NCBI GenBank assembly: GCA_033239525.1
Contig: BSYO01000003.1
Span: 27,335,540-27,399,539 of the forward strand
DNA length: 64,000 nt
Source of the DNA: Nepenthes gracilis
Lineage: Eukaryota > Streptophyta > Magnoliopsida > Caryophyllales > Nepenthaceae
Direction: 5' to 3'
The position numbers were made by a program, and so were the translations under genes. The notes beneath the pieces are model-generated. The model was given only the letters and a program-made list of their open reading frames with translations, was not told the origin of the DNA and searched no databases. This document shows positions 1 through 11,278 of this stretch, one piece after another (position 1 is the stretch's first letter; each line of letters begins with the position of its first letter).

Positions 1-82
1 TGGCAGGTCTGGGCCTGAACTCGATGTCGAACTCGCCCAACTCAATAGCCCACTTTACCAGCCGCCCCGAAACGTCGGGTTT

Positions 83-499
83 TTAGAGTATGCCTTTCAG
101 CGGTTGGTCCGTAAGGACCACTATGCGATGCGCCTGAAAGTATGGCCTCAAGTTTTGCGCTGCGAAGATAAGTGCCAGTCCCATTTTTTTAGCGCGCGGA
201 TAGCGAGTTTTTACGCCGGTCAATGTTTTGCTTACATAGTAGACCAGCTGCTGGATATTAGATTCTTGGTGCACAAGGACGGAGCTGAGGGATACTTCTG
301 ATATTGCCAGGTAAAGGTACAACTCCTCTCCGTCTTTGGGTGACGCTAGCAACGGTGGGCTAGCCAAATATTGCTTTAATTCATTGAAGGCGGACTGGCA
401 GTCCGCCGTCCACTTGAATCCGTTGGCTTTTGTCCCTCTCAGAGCTTTAAAGAAGGGTTGGTACTTGTCTCCAGGACTTCGAGGAAGCTGACAAACCAC
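83..499 (-). pseudogene. gypsy RNase H region, partial
   Basis: This open frame of 138 codons carries the junction from reverse transcriptase to RNase H. The segment with LYLYLAISEVSLSSVLV corresponds to the first RNase H strand, where the usual catalytic aspartate context is not obvious. It continues through YYVSKTLTGVKTRYP and ends at VVLTDQPLK, a landmark of gypsy RNase H. The adjoining connection segment (FKWTADCQSAFNELK) precedes it in the same frame. It follows the RT fragment at 548-790 and is cut from it by a frame change. Confidence 0.8.
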
Positions 500-547
500 C
501 TGGCCAGCTTAATCGCGGACTTCTTTTTACGTTTCGGGGGAGCCATG

Positions 548-1327
548 TCACCCGGAGGCCTTAATCTTCTCTGGGTTTGCCTCGATCCCCCGCTGGGAGA
601 CGATGAAACCCAAGAACTTTCTAGAGGCTACCTCGAAGACGCACTTGGTTGGATTTAGTTTCATTTGGTGCTGACGGAGCACTTCAAATGATTCTTCCAG
701 GTCACGTATGTGGTCGCCAGTAACCCTGCTCTTGACGAGCATGTCGTCGACGTAGACCTCCATGTTGCGACCAATTTGATTTTTGAACATCCTATTGATT
801 AGTCGCTAGTAAGTTGCTCCAGCATTCTTCAGTCTAAAGGGCATCACTTTGTAGCAGTAGGTGTCCTGATCTGTCATGAACGAGGTATGCTCCTCGTCTT
901 CTGGACTCATTTGAATCTGGTTGTAACCCAAATAAGCGTCCATAAAGCTGAACAGTTCATGTCCAACCGTGGAGTCAACCAGTAGGTCGATCATTGGCAA
1001 GGAAAAACTGTCTTTCGGGCAGGCCTTGTTGATGTTGGTAAAATCGACGCACATTTACCATTTTCCGTTGCTCTTCTTAACCAGGACGACGTTTGAGAGC
1101 CAATCCGGGTATTGGATTTCTCTGATAAATCCAACGTCCAGTAGCTTCTTCACCTTCTCTCGGATGACGATAAGCTTTTCTATGGAGTGATTCCTCTGCT
1201 TCTGCCTGATCGGCTTTCGGTCAGTATCAAGGCCCAATTTGTGGACCATCACCTCAGTTGAAATCCCGGACATGTCCGCGGGAGTCCAAGCAAAAAGGTC
1301 CGCGTTCCTTCGTAGAAACGTGATCAA
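548..1327 (-). pseudogene. gypsy reverse transcriptase, frame-broken
   Basis: Three neighbouring minus-strand frames give one RT domain. 1055-1327 holds the N-terminal part (DLFAWTPADMSGI, then GFIREIQYPDWLSNVV). 806-1054 holds VDFTNINKACPKDSFSLP and the FMDAYLGYNQIQM palm motif. 548-790 holds the catalytic YVDDMLVKS and the KCVFEV/FLGFIVSQRGIE segment. The order and spacing are normal for plant gypsy RT. The breaks at about 1054 and 790-806 are a stop and a frame change, so no continuous RT is made from this copy. Confidence 0.88.
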
Positions 1328-1569
1328 TTCATCACGTAGTTGCCTGGTGAGTGAGCCGCCGATCTAGACACACTTATCCGGTTCCCCCGGGTCGAGTGGG
1401 ACCAGATCTGTGGCTTCGCCTGTGCGCGCCTGTTGGAGGGTCGCCTCGTCCCGATGGTCGAGTTCTCCAATGTCTGAGAGCACCGCTTGGGGCAACTGGG
1501 CCCGCAAGGTTCATCCAGCGACTGGTCTCCCGTATCTTCTCGACGCCATAGGGCGTTGGGAATTTTATT

Positions 1570-1875
1570 TTAAGGTGTGGAATCGACGTGATCGCCTGGG
1601 GGTAAACGCCGTGGCGCCTGACCGCCTAGTATCGCATTGTAAACAGAGGGCGTGTCAACCACTAGGAAGGTTAGCATGCGACTTGCTGTTTTCGGATAGG
1701 TGCCCAGGGTGACTTCCAGTTGGACCGTCCCTTGGACGGGCACCGATTCATTATCTAGGCCGTATAAAGGTCCTTCAGCAGGTTTTAGTTGATTCTTTTT
1801 TAGGCATAATTTAAAGAATGTGTCCAAGTAAAGCAAGTCTTTTGAGCTACCATTATCAATAAAGACTCGTTTCAG
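1570..1875 (-). pseudogene. gypsy aspartic protease region
   Basis: Reading minus from about 1875, the sequence gives RVFIDNGSS, the retroviral-type aspartic protease active site (DNGSS instead of DTGSS, usual in Tat-type elements). It continues as DLLYLDTFFKLCL and ends with the flap and C-terminal strand region (LEVTLGTYP, FLVVDTPSVYNAILG). The segment lies between gag and RT as expected and appears open over most of its length. Confidence 0.78.
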
Positions 1876-2159
1876 TTGGTAGTTTGAAGTACCATCTGAA
1901 ACGAGTGCCGAAATTACAAGGGGGTTAGCATGGGGGGAGATTACATTGTTCGAGTCGCAATCACGGAAGCTAATAATATTGTCTACTGTGCACGGCTTCT
2001 TCCTCCTAGTCTGCTACTCCTTGCTATCTGCCGAGCTCCTGGCAGGTCGGGTGGTGACCATGTTAACCACTCCTACCGCAATCCTATTCCGGGGAGGCGT
2101 CTGCTCCTTCCCCTCTTCATCAGCTGCCCCTGAGTTCTGTCCTGGTCCATTGACGAATC

Positions 2160-3645
2160 AGGTGAGGTGTCCTCTGCAAACCAGGTCCTCGATTTTCCTC
2201 TGCAGCGATTTGCAGTCTTCGGTTGAGTGGCTAGCAGAGCGATGGAAGTCACAAGATTGGACCGATTTTGAGTTCTTTCTTGACATTTTTGGTCACTTCA
2301 AAAACTTTTCTGCACAGATCTGCATTAGGACGTTGGAGCGCGTGTCTGTCAAGGGCGTGAAACTAGTGGGCCCATAATCTTTGCTCTGGGGGCCCAGTCC
2401 AGCGCTACTTCTGAATGTTCTCCGCCACTGTATTTTCTTTTCCCTTCACCAGGGAACGGCCAAGGCTGATCCACCCGCTCAGGACGTTTTGCCTCATTGG
2501 CCTCTTCTGCTGCAGCGTAGGCCCTGGTGATGGATTCCGCCTCGCAAAAAGTCTGAGGGTTCTTGTGGGCCAAGTACTTGAAGAAGTCACCGAAAGTAAG
2601 CGCTGAGATGAAGCTGCCCAACTTCATCTCCTCAGTGATCCTGGGGATCCTTCGGCCTCGGCCACGGCCCGATCCAGAAACGCCGTGGGTGCTCTCCTGT
2701 TTTACGCTTTATGTGGGAGAGGTGCCATCACTGTTTCTCTTCCCGCTCGCTCGAAGCGTATTGAGCCAGAAGAGATTCGTGAGTTCACGAAATCTGCTGG
2801 GAGTGCAAAGGCTCGAGGGAGATGGTAAAACCAGATTCTAACGTCTCCTTCTTCGGCGTGAGCGGGAAGCAGCCCGGCACATCGCCCAAGTCTTCTAGCC
2901 CAGAAACTTAGATGGTGCGGAAGTGATCCGGATGGTCAACCGGATCACCGTCCCCATCGTATAAGTCAAGGGACGACATTTTAAACTTAGACTGTAGTGG
3001 ACGGCTCAAGATTTCTGCAGTGAAAGGAGACCTGTCCAAGTCGATGGCGCGCTCGTCATTCTGGAACACGTGGTTCCAAATTTGGTCCACTCGCGGATCG
3101 GCGCGAGTGGCGTTGGCGACGCTTGGAGTTGAGGAAATTCTCAACTCCGTCTTGTCTCCCCGCGGGTTCGCAATCGCCTCGCCGCTCCCCCCGTAGGTTT
3201 GGCAAACCTCTGGAGGCTCGCTCCCCGGACTGTAGCGGTCTTCTACCCGAGAGTATCGAGGATTTCTTCTTTCTGGGCTCTCTGTCGGAGACGTACTCCT
3301 GGAGCATTCCATTGGCCGGTTCTGGCCGAGAACACGGGAGGACGCTGGAGCCAGATTGTTTCCAGCTTTTTCGGGCCTCTTGGTCGGCTTCTTCTTCCTC
3401 TGGCCACCTTTTTTGGTGGCAGGAACGGGAATGACTGCTGGTGGAGCCGCTTGTTGTTGTTGCTCTTTCTGTGCACAAAGTAGTTGGAGCAGGCGATTGT
3501 TGGCCTGCATCTGCTCTACCAATTGTTGAAAATAAGGCGGTGGAACCTCGCCTGTGGCCATGTTGACCGACATCATCAAAGATGGTCTTGGTCGAGTTAG
3601 CAAAGATTCTAAAGGGTCGCTGCTTTGTGCTCTCGTATTCACCAT
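2160..3645 (-). pseudogene. gypsy Gag, frame-broken
   Basis: The Gag start is taken at the ATG whose complement is at 3643-3645 (MVNTRAQSS), because the second gypsy element's Gag also begins MVNTRAQ. An upstream in-frame ATG at 3684 is possible. A glutamine-rich coiled stretch and a basic region follow, then the retrotransposon-gag domain (SKFKMSSLDLYDGDGDPVDH near 2940-3010, DFFKYLAHKNPQTFCEAES near 2530-2600). A CCHC-like knuckle (CDFHRSASHSTEDC) lies near 2190-2250. The gag domain is interrupted between about 2627 and 2908. Confidence 0.8.
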
Positions 3646-3713
3646 TGTAACAAAAGAGAAGGTGACAAAGAGAGTTTGTGGCATTTTTTGTGGTAGGCTT
3701 TTCGTAAGCGTTT

Positions 3714-3731
3714 TCCCGCAGACGACGCCAA
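3714..3731 (-). other. Primer-binding site of gypsy element 1
   Basis: On the minus strand, TTGGCGTCGTCTGCGGG follows directly after the LTR end CATCA. It resembles the TGGCGCC-type primer-binding sites of Tat and Athila elements, complementary to a tRNA 3' end (tRNA-Asp in well-studied members). Its position between LTR and gag is correct. The tRNA identity is inferred. Confidence 0.55.
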
Positions 3732-4519
3732 TGATGCGTCACTGATCCGATTTCAATGTGATTCAGTTACGGGCCGGTGTTGATGGGGCCGCCGGGTCGA
3801 ATGAAATAGGCCTATCATCAAGCAAAGCTCTAAAGGCCCAATCAAACTGGTCAACATTGAGTTGACCGTTTGTGAGTAAGTTGGCCGCTAATAGGTCAAC
3901 GCTAACGTTGACCATCTTAGGCTTTCCAGCTTTTGACGGCCCGTCTTCTTACTGGGCCGTCAAAAATGTTGACCGACCTTCTTTGGCTTCCGTTGACCTT
4001 TCTTTGGGACAGTCCATTATTGGTGTACCCATCAGAATGGTAGGCTTGGATATATGTGCAGGAAATTTAGGCATCGGAGAAACTTTATGGAATAAATAAT
4101 TTTTAGGATACTTTAGTTATATTTTGATTATATAATTAAGAGTTTGTTAATTCAGTTTTGGATTGTATGATTATGGTCACACGCCAAGAATTGTCATAAT
4201 TCAAAATAATATTGGATATTTTTTTATTGATTACTCTGATTTTAAATTTGAGATATTTTTTCTTACTTATAAATTAAATTGATTAGAAAATGAGTTATTA
4301 AAACCATTTTTGGATATAATTTTTTGAACATGTGCTTTGATATTTCTTAATTATTAAATTATTTAATAATATTTGTCATAGGATCTCATTCTACCACTTT
4401 GATCAGGTTAAGTCGGTAATTAAATATTTATTTATGATTATTAAATCAGAGTTTGATTGATATATTTTGATTCTGAATTCAGTATGGGGACATGGCCGTG
4501 ACAATCTAAGTCTTCATCA
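3732..4519 (-). mobile_element. 5' LTR of gypsy element 1
   Basis: The proposed LTR is 788 bp and has terminal inverted repeats TGATG/CATCA, one end touching the primer-binding site. The GC-rich half (3732-4080) holds a set of GGTCAAC/GTTGACC pairs; the other half is AT-rich. The partner LTR is outside the window, so the outer boundary at 4519 rests on the terminal repeat alone. Confidence 0.55.
3848..3998. promoter_or_regulatory. W-box-like GGTCAAC/GTTGACC cluster in LTR
   Basis: At least five TTGACC or GGTCAA words occur here (3848, 3860, 3896, 3907, 3968, 3991), several in facing pairs separated by 4-5 bases. TTGAC(C/T) is the core bound by plant WRKY factors. Binding is inferred; the pattern is seen directly. 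A similar cluster occurs at 46705-46779. Confidence 0.45.
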
Positions 4520-4701
4520 GTCCCCCTTGTAATATTAATTTGCTAAAGTTGGTAAGAAGCCATTTATTGGTATTTGGAAAAGAACAACTAGCACTACAAC
4601 TATATTTAATGCTTCTCTTTAATTTAAGTGTAAAAAACCATACGGCATTCAAATAAACTATATGTATATGCTGTCGTGGGTGACTACTTTCATATTTAAT
4701 T

Positions 4702-5916
4702 TGTTGGATATAGTATTAATGGAGCTAGTCCAATTAATTAGTCCAATGAGTCCATAATTAATAGGCTTAGAATTGTAAAAATATAAGATTGTATTGTTCA
4801 ACCCATTAAACTCAAGCTTAGAAAATACAATGTTCGATCGTGACTCAACTCTAACTAGGATAAATTAAAATCCAATAGGCAACTAGACAGTCATTGAGTG
4901 AAATATAAATCAAAGTGAGTTATATTTCCAAATGGTGACATCAAGTATTTAACAGAACAATTCGTCCAATCGAGTAGTTTATGGACTCTGCAGTAGCAAC
5001 AGTCTTCAAACTAAAAAACATCAACTGCCAACCATTAGTTCAATTTTTGGGAGTTGTTTCTATCTAACTACATATTCAGGATGTGTACAATAACAATTAA
5101 ACAAATTAGTTTTAAATTAGTTTAACCACTTAGATTATGACTAGTTATTTATTTTTTTAAAATCGTCAATAATTAGGATAAATAAAAACCAAACAGGTGA
5201 CTAGACAATTGTTAAGTGCAATATAAATTGAAGTGAGTTATATTTCTAAATGACGATGTATCCAAATTTTTAATAGAGCGGCTTGTTCAATCTACTAGTT
5301 TATGGACTCTATGGTAACAAGAGTCTCAAAACTAATAAACATAAATTGTCTACCATTAGTTTAATCTTGAGATGTTAATTGTTTTTATTTAATTATATGA
5401 TCAGAACGTATATAATGATGGCTGAATAAATTAGTTTTCAATTAACTTAACTATTTATATTATGGTAATTTATTTCTTTTTATAAAATCGCCAAGAACTA
5501 ACATTATGATTATAAATATGCATCAATTTCCCTATAAAAGGGAGTGATTATAGAGAACCTAGCCTTCTAACTTGTTTATTATTATTATTATTATACAGAA
5601 CCAAGTCATTCACTTTTTCTCTCTCATCATCTTAATCTTTCTTATATAATAGTTTTTTTAAGAAATATATTGACTTAATATTAGAGGATATTTTGTAAAA
5701 AGAATTATAATTTTTAAAAAATTTTATTTGTTATAAGTGATTTGTAAAATTTAAATAAAATGAATTGATAAATAGATTCAAATTTTTGCAAACTAGAATT
5801 TAGATTTTAGATATGCATTATATTTAATTATAATAGATAATGTTTATGGTATCAATATTTGTCATATTTAGTGTTATTATTTGTTTATAATATAAAAATT
5901 CTAGAGCAAAACAGCA
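4702..5916 (+). mobile_element. Probable solo LTR with internal tandem duplication
   Basis: The segment starts TGTTGGATATAG and ends AACAGCA. It is flanked by TAATT on both sides (4697-4701 and 5917-5921), which would be a 5-bp target-site duplication, though the DNA is AT-rich and chance is possible. A TATA box (TATAAAAG) is at 5533, followed by a CT-rich stretch near 5610. About 315 bp is duplicated in tandem inside it. The start resembles copia LTRs. Confidence 0.42.
4856..5495 (+). repeat. Tandem duplication, ~315-bp unit, two copies
   Basis: The two copies (about 4856-5170 and 5172-5495) begin with TAGGATAAATTAAAATCCAA or a close variant and share colinear landmarks such as GTTTATGGACTCT and ACCATTAGTT. 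They differ by scattered substitutions and small indels, so the duplication is old. It lies upstream of the TATA box of the proposed solo LTR. Confidence 0.8.
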
Positions 5917-6635
5917 TAATTTTAGAATTATGATAATCATATTTTGTGATGTAATTGATCAAAATGAAAAATGACCTCAAATACTTATGATTACATGATT
6001 TCTAAGATGAGATATCCATTATTCAAATTGACCTATAAAAATTACATCTATCCATTGAAGGTGTAATTCAGCTCATGGTTAATAGTATGAATGGTACTGT
6101 GATAAATATGTAAGTATTCATCAAAAAATCATTACAAAAATTCACTAAAATAAGCGTGGCATTATTTAGTTTATACAAAAAATAATTGTTATTAAAGAAT
6201 GAGATTTTAATAAGGTATGAAGAACAACAGCCGGTGGTTTTAGGTGTAGGGAGCGGCAGTGGAAGGTGGCGCCAGATGTCAGTGGTGGGCAGTGCTTGTC
6301 AGTGGCGGTGATAGCTGTCACCGGTGGCCGGCCAGAGACGGCGGTCATCAGCAGCCTACGCCTCTAAAGTGGCTTGACGACGATACTTATTATTCTCTTG
6401 AGTCTGAAAATTAAAAATAACACTCTTACTATGTCAGTTCTTCCCATACGATAATATTATTTCAAAATAACAAGAATTTCACTGAAAAATTCGACCAGAA
6501 AGACAATCTATAATCTCCACCCCAATAAAATAAAGACACTTGAATATTTTATTTTAATTTTATTACATGCAACCAAATATATTGTAAGAAGTTTAATATT
6601 TAGCAGCAAAAATGTGTTAGTGACCAGAATGTGTA
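5917..6635. other. AT-rich spacer with a GC-rich island
   Basis: The spacer is mostly AT-rich with no gene signal. A GC-rich island at 6220-6370 carries GGTGGC/GTGGCGG words similar in composition to the GC-rich leaders of the LTR-like repeats at 16130-16480 and 25960-26260. It may be a small fragment of that repeat family. The minus-strand open frame here is short and has no recognisable domain. Confidence 0.4.
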
Positions 6636-9321
6636 GTTGTTAATTTTATGAAACTTCTCATTTATTAAACTAATTAACTAAGCATTTTTAATATTCAAGC
6701 TACTTTTTTTTATAAAAAAATAGATTGTGTTAATAATTACTTTTAAATCGACATAATCGTCCTACTTATTTTTAACTTGTTAATTTCATAAAATTTTTAA
6801 TTTATGGAGCTAATTAACTATGCACTTCTAATATTCAAACTATTTTTTTTTTTATGGAAGATGAGTTGTGCTAATAATTACTTTTAGATCTATATAATTG
6901 TCATACTTATCTTTAAGTTGTTAATTTCATGAAATTCTCATTCATGTAGTTAATTAACTAAGCACTTCTGATATTCAAGATACCTTCTTTTATGAAAGAT
7001 GGGTTGCGTCAGTAATTATTTTTAGATCTACATAATCACTCTATTTATCTTTAAGTTGTTAATTTTATAAAGCTTCTCATTAATCGAGCTAATTAACTAA
7101 ACACTTCTAATATTTAAGCTACCTTTTTTTTTTATGGAAGATGGGTTGCGCCAATAATTATTTTTAGATTTATATAATTGTCCTACTTATCTTTAAGTTG
7201 TTAATTTTATGAAACTTCTCATCTATGGACCTAATTAATTAAGCACTTTTAATATTCAAGCTATTTGTTTTTTTTTTTTAATGAATATGGGTTACGTTAA
7301 TAATTACTTTTAGATTTACATAATTATTGTACTGATCTTTAAATTGTTAATTTCATATAACTTCTCATTTATGGGGATAATTAACTAAGCACTTCTAATA
7401 TTCAAGCTACTTTTTTTATGAAAGATGGGTTGTGCCAATAATTATTTTTAGATCTATATAATCACTCTACATATCTTTAAATTATTAATTTCATAAAATT
7501 TCTCATTCATTGAGTTAATTAACTAAACACTTCTAATATTTAAGCTACTTTTTTATTATGAAAGATGGCTTATGTCAATAATTACTTTTAGTTGCTTATA
7601 TTTAAGTTGTTAATTTCATAAAATTTCTCATTTATGGAGCTAATTAACTAAGCACTTTTAATATTCTAACTACTTTTTTAATGGAAGATGGGTTGTACCG
7701 GTAATTATTTTTAGATCTATATAATTATTGTACTTATCTTTAAGTTGTTAATTTCATAAAACTTCCTATTCATGGAGTTAATTAACTAAGCACTTTAAAA
7801 TTCAAGCTACTTTTTTTTATGGAAGATGAGTTGCACTAATAATTACTTTTAGATCTACATAATTATCATATTTATCTTTAAGTTGTTAATTTCATAAAAC
7901 TTATTATTTATGGAGCTAATTAACTAAGTACTTCTAATATTCAAACTACTTTTTTTTTTATGGAAGATAGGTTGCGGTAATAATTATTTTTAAATCTATA
8001 TAATCGGCCTACTTATCTTTAAGTCGTTAATTTCATGAAACTTTTCATTCATGAAGCTAATTAACTATGCACTTTTAATTTTTAAGTTACTTTTTTTTTT
8101 ATGGAAGATGGGTTGCACAAATAATTGCTTTTAGATTTACATAATTATCGTACGTATCTTTAACTTGTTAATTTCATGAAACTTCTTATTTATAGAGCTA
8201 ATTAACTAAGCACTTCTAATATTCAAGCTACTTTTTTTTTATGGATGATGGGTTGTGATAATAGTTATTTTTAAATCTATATAATCATCCTACTTATCTT
8301 TAAATTGTTAATTTTATGAAACTTCTCAATTATATAACTAATTAACTAAGCACTTTCAATATTCAAGCTATTTTTTTAATGAAAAATGGGTTACTATAAT
8401 AATTATTTTTAGATCTACATAATCACCCTACTTATTTTTAAATTGTTAATTTCATAAAACTTCTCATTCAAGAAGCTAATTAACTATATACTTTTAATAT
8501 TCAAGCTACTTTTCTTATGGAATATGCATTGCGCTAATAATTATTTTTAGATTTACTTAATAGTCCTACTTTTCTTGAAGTTGTTAATTTCATGAAATTT
8601 CTCATTCATAGAATTAATTAACTAAGCATTTCTAATATTCGAGCTACTTTTTTTTATGAAAGATGAATTGCGCCAAAAATTATTTTTAGATCTACATAAT
8701 CGCTCTACTTATCTTTAAGTGGTTAATTTCATAAATCTTCTCATTGATAGAGTTAATTAACTAAGTACTTCTAATATTCAAGCTACTTTTTATATGGAAG
8801 ACGAGTTGTGCCAATAATTATTTTTAGATCTACATAATCGCTGTACTTATCATTAAATTGTTAATTTTATGAAACTTTTTTTTATGGAACTAATTAATTT
8901 AGCACTTTTAATATTCAAAATACTTTTTTTATGTAAGATGGGTTGCGTCAATAATTACTTTCAGATCTACATAATCGCCCTACTTATTTTTAAATGATTG
9001 ATTTCATGAAACTTTTCATTTCTGGAGTTAATTAATTAAGTACTTCTAATATTCAAGCTATTTTTTTTTTTTTATGGAAGATGGGTTGCACCAATAATTA
9101 CTTTTAGATTTACATAATCGTCATACTCATATTTAAGTTGTTAATTTCATAAAACTTCTCATTTATGGAGTCAATTAACTAAGCAATTCTAATATTTAAG
9201 CTACTTTTGTTTATGAAAGATGGGTTGGTCAGTAATTACTTTTAGATCTACATAATTATCATACTTATTTTTAAGTTGTTAATTTCATAAAACTTCTTAT
9301 TTATAGAGTTAATTAACTAAG

Positions 9322-10324
9322 TGTTGGGTCCCATGTCTTGGCCCATGAGGGATTTTCAAGCCCATGAAAGATTTTGTGGCCCGCGAAAGTTCCAAAAGCC
9401 CACGAGGGATGGTCAGCCCAGCCCAATAGTTGGAAGACGCGTGCAGAGCCCGCGCTGGGAGAAGGCAACGGGACTCTGCAATGCATTTAATGCGTCGACG
9501 AAAAATCGACGAAAAGGCGGAAAGGCTAGCCAATAAAAGAGTGGCTGGTGCAGCGCCAACGGCTCCCACAGCCGCCTATAGGCAACCAACCAATCCCCGC
9601 TTAGGAAAAAATCGGGCGTGGCCGGCAGCACTTAGAAGCATGCCAGCCACGGTAAAAAGACAACCGACATGACCGGTGGTCCAGAACAGTGATCAGCAGC
9701 GTGGAAGCCCTCACAACTGGCGTTCTGGCACCCAGAGTCCAACGGGGAGAGGCCTATAAGAGCCCGCGCGCTCCACAGAGAAAAGGGGGGCTTCATCTTC
9801 ATCTTCTTTCTGAATCTCGATTCCGATCACGATTCAAACTCAACTAACGAGTTCTGAGCTCCCTTCTTCTCAACTCGGTCACAAGAGGGTAATGAGCTGG
9901 AACCGAGGATTGACTCACTTCTGTCAATCACGAGCTAGCTCACGATTACTCACCCCACGTCTACTCAGACTACGGAAAAGTCAGCCACCCGTTGCGGTGC
10001 ACCACGGAAGCCAGACCTTCCTCAACCTGCTCACTGCATTCTCCATACCATTATACGAGCATCTCTTATGCTTTCACAACATCCAATCACGCACCGCTCA
10101 TAGCGTGCGCATTTTCGTTCGTTGCGAAAATTTGCTGACTTGAGCGTCGGAGCGGCCTCGGTGGGAGAAATCCCGCTGGACCCCTGACCTTTTGTTCGTT
10201 GTTTGTGTTGTGCAAGTCCAGGTTCATAGAGACGGAGACCGGACCCTTCATCCGACGCCGCCGCGTGTAAAGGAATCCGAAGGCTCCCTAATCCGTACGG
10301 TAACCGCGAACTCGGGACACAACA
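9322..10324 (+). mobile_element. Solo LTR, Tat-type gypsy, inside the satellite
   Basis: This 1,003-bp segment starts TGTTGGGTCCC and ends GGGACACAACA, a clear inverted terminal repeat. It is flanked by CTAAG (9317-9321) and CTAAA (10325-10329), a 5-bp target-site duplication with one mismatch. Satellite monomer sequence resumes directly on the far side. It is related to the LTRs of the element at 28179-40792: both share the GCCCATGAG start region, a GGCxTATAAG TATA box followed by an AAAGGGGGGCT run, and GACTTGAGCG near the 3' end. Confidence 0.93.
9747..9760 (+). promoter_or_regulatory. TATA box of solo LTR
   Basis: AGGCCTATAAGAGCCC is at the same place relative to the LTR ends as AGGCATATAAGCGCTC in the LTRs of the element at 28179. 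A purine-rich AGAAAAGGGGGG run follows about 25 bases downstream in both. This fits the start of the R region. The role is inferred from conservation. Confidence 0.55.
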
Positions 10325-10430
10325 CTAAATACTTCTAATATTCAAGTTACTTTTTTTACGGAAGATGGGTTGCGACAATAATTACTTTTAGATCTATATA
10401 ATTACCCTACTTATCTTTAAGTTGTTATTT

Positions 10431-11278
10431 ACTCTATCTTGGCAAATAGTTGTGAGATCTAAACACTAAATTTATATAAAAATATTTGAATTAAATTAAA
10501 TTGGTGGATTATTTAAAACTAATTGGAGGTTCAATTTAAAAATTAAGTATTATTTCATAATAGTAAAAACTTGAGGGGCGCTTAAGGGGCATATAAACTA
10601 CGTATGAACATATTTGAGACTGTACTTCAATGCCTGATATACACATTAAAGGATCGTGCACATTTGTTTCAATAATATTATGTTTGATAGATGCTCATGT
10701 ACATGCATAATTTGAGCATCATGTGTGATGCATGCTTAACTAATATATATATGTGCGTTAATCTGCCATATAAGGCACTTCTATTACTTTTTAATTCATT
10801 TTCTTGAGTTTTCATGTAGAGGAGAAGAGAAAGAGGAAGAAGTCTAAGTAAATTTTAGGGCTAAATCTAAAAGAATTATTTATATTTAAATAAGTTTAAG
10901 TGAATTTCAAACCTTTTTTTTTTTTGGTCAAAATTTTAGAATATTTTCTTCTTGCATGTCAAAAATCTGAGATTCTTGCCCTTTTCTTCACGCATGTGTT
11001 CATTAATTGTCCTTGTGATGTTTTACATGCTTGTGTATCCTTTTTTCATAACTTTTCTTAAATTTTGATGTATATTATTCATGCCCATTCAATTAATGAA
11101 AATATGCTAAAATTTTTAAACATTCATGAAATATCTTTTTTGCATATCTTTATTTTTGCAAGAATCTTAAAGACTAATGTTAAATTTGGACACTAAAAAA
11201 GATGAAAAGTTGTCTTAATTTTGGTTTTGGAAGGATATTATTTGGTAGATGTTTTTCTAAGTTTTATACAAAGTAAAC
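10431..11278 (+). repeat. LTR-like remnant of the GA-leader family
   Basis: The stretch from about 10490 to 10920 matches the layout of the repeats at 48420 and 22534: short GC-containing words, a TATA-like CATATAAGG at 10769, a GA-rich leader (GGAGAAGAGAAAGAGGAAG at 10817) and AAGTGAATTTCAAACC. The canonical donor GGTAAGT is missing from this copy. The remainder to 11278 is AT-rich without gene signals. Confidence 0.5.

Larger units (their letters stand above)
1..4519 (-). mobile_element. Ty3/gypsy (Tat-type) retrotransposon, cut by window start
   Basis: Read on the minus strand the order is 5' LTR (4519-3732), primer-binding site, gag, protease, reverse transcriptase and RNase H, ending at the window edge. 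Integrase and the 3' LTR lie outside. The protease core IDNGSS, the RT core YVDDML and a Gag starting MVNTRAQ are as in the second element at 28179-40792, so both belong to the same broad Tat-type clade. The coding region is split into several frames with stops, so the copy is probably inactive. The lineage is recognised by motif, not by a search. Confidence 0.85.
6636..10430 (+). repeat. AT-rich satellite array, ~139-bp monomer
   Basis: About 20 head-to-tail monomers are visible. The anchor AATTAACTA recurs at about 6672, 6812, 6952, 7091, 7233, 7379, 7517, 7642, 7780, 7918, 8059, 8200, 8340, 8479, 8616, 8754, 8892, 9030, 9173 and 9311, giving spacings mostly of 137-146 bp. Each unit also has a T-run of 6-14 bases followed by ATGGAAGATGGGTTGC and then TTTTTAGATCTACATAAT. 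Monomers differ by substitutions and T-run length. A solo LTR (9322-10324) splits the array and one partial unit continues after it. Confidence 0.95.

Noticed and set aside
6636..10430. CRISPR-like regular repetition
   Set aside because: The units are contiguous 139-bp satellite monomers without unique spacers, in a plant genome.
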